The translations under genes and the position numbers were made by a program. Under the pieces are notes generated by a model. That model was not told where the DNA came from. It made no database searches and saw nothing but the letters and a program-made list of their open reading frames with translations. This document shows positions 63,971 through 64,000 of a stretch of DNA of 64,000 nt, piece after piece. Positions within the stretch are counted from its first letter, which is position 1. The number at the start of each line of letters is the position of its first letter. Source of the stretch: Streptomyces parvus (GTDB lineage Bacteria; Actinomycetota; Actinomycetes; Streptomycetales; Streptomycetaceae). The stretch spans positions 1,037,304 to 1,101,303 of the forward strand of contig NZ_BMRY01000001.1 in NCBI RefSeq assembly GCF_014648875.1, read 5' to 3'.

Positions 63971-64000
63971 GGTCGATCCCGTGCCTTCGGTCGGGGCCAC

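Overview
The window is chromosomal DNA from a high-GC actinomycete, almost certainly a Streptomyces. Reasons: very high GC with G/C at third codon positions, frequent GTG starts, many ATGA/GTGA stop-start overlaps, the futalosine-type menaquinone genes mqnA and mqnC, and an AfsK-AfsR-AfsS cascade, which is a hallmark of the genus. No tRNA, rRNA, CRISPR array, insertion sequence or prophage is visible.

Left part (1-21,600) is core metabolism. It opens inside nuoG and runs through nuoF, E, D, C, B and A, all on the minus strand and tightly overlapped, with a Rex-type redox operator upstream of nuoA. Then come a secreted NlpC/P60 hydrolase, a CmlR-like efflux pump, a phosphoesterase, a CGNR regulator, and a quinone group: a MenJ/geranylgeranyl-reductase-like flavoprotein, menG, mqnC with a small amidohydrolase-like companion, and mqnA. 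Interspersed are a SigE-type sigma factor operon (sigma, membrane protein, anchored metalloprotease), a Ser/Thr kinase and a cold-shock gene with a structured leader. Menaquinone synthesis and complex I are thus within 21 kb of each other.

Middle part (21,600-39,400) holds a MerR regulator, the global regulator afsR, the repeat peptide afsS and the kinase afsK. An adjacent VOC-fold gene is a candidate for the AfsK inhibitor KbpA, and a TetR gene follows. About 6.8 kb lies between afsS and afsK: a VapBC-like toxin-antitoxin pair, an orphan antitoxin, a CoA-dependent catabolic gene set, a secreted protein and a membrane protein.

Right part (39,400-64,000) is mixed: acyl-CoA dehydrogenase, a thiolase-like protein, a second PIN toxin-antitoxin pair, HtpX/PspAB, a large CHAT protease coupled to an unknown 229-residue protein, DoxX-like and DUF35 proteins, an iron-regulated siderophore uptake operon, a TetR/DUF2867 pair with a striking double operator, an AraC regulator, an NmrA-type reductase, an ADP-forming acyl-CoA synthetase with an enoyl-CoA hydratase-like partner, and FMN and VOC proteins.

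The most notable unlisted structure is a family of seven near-identical 15-bp palindromes, CTGACGnnnCGTCAG, each just upstream of one of the scattered CoA-metabolism or associated genes (about 23.8, 30.2, 40.6, 40.75, 50.3, and twice at 59.35 kb). They suggest that these genes form one dispersed catabolic regulon. The TetR protein next to afsK is a possible but unproven regulator.
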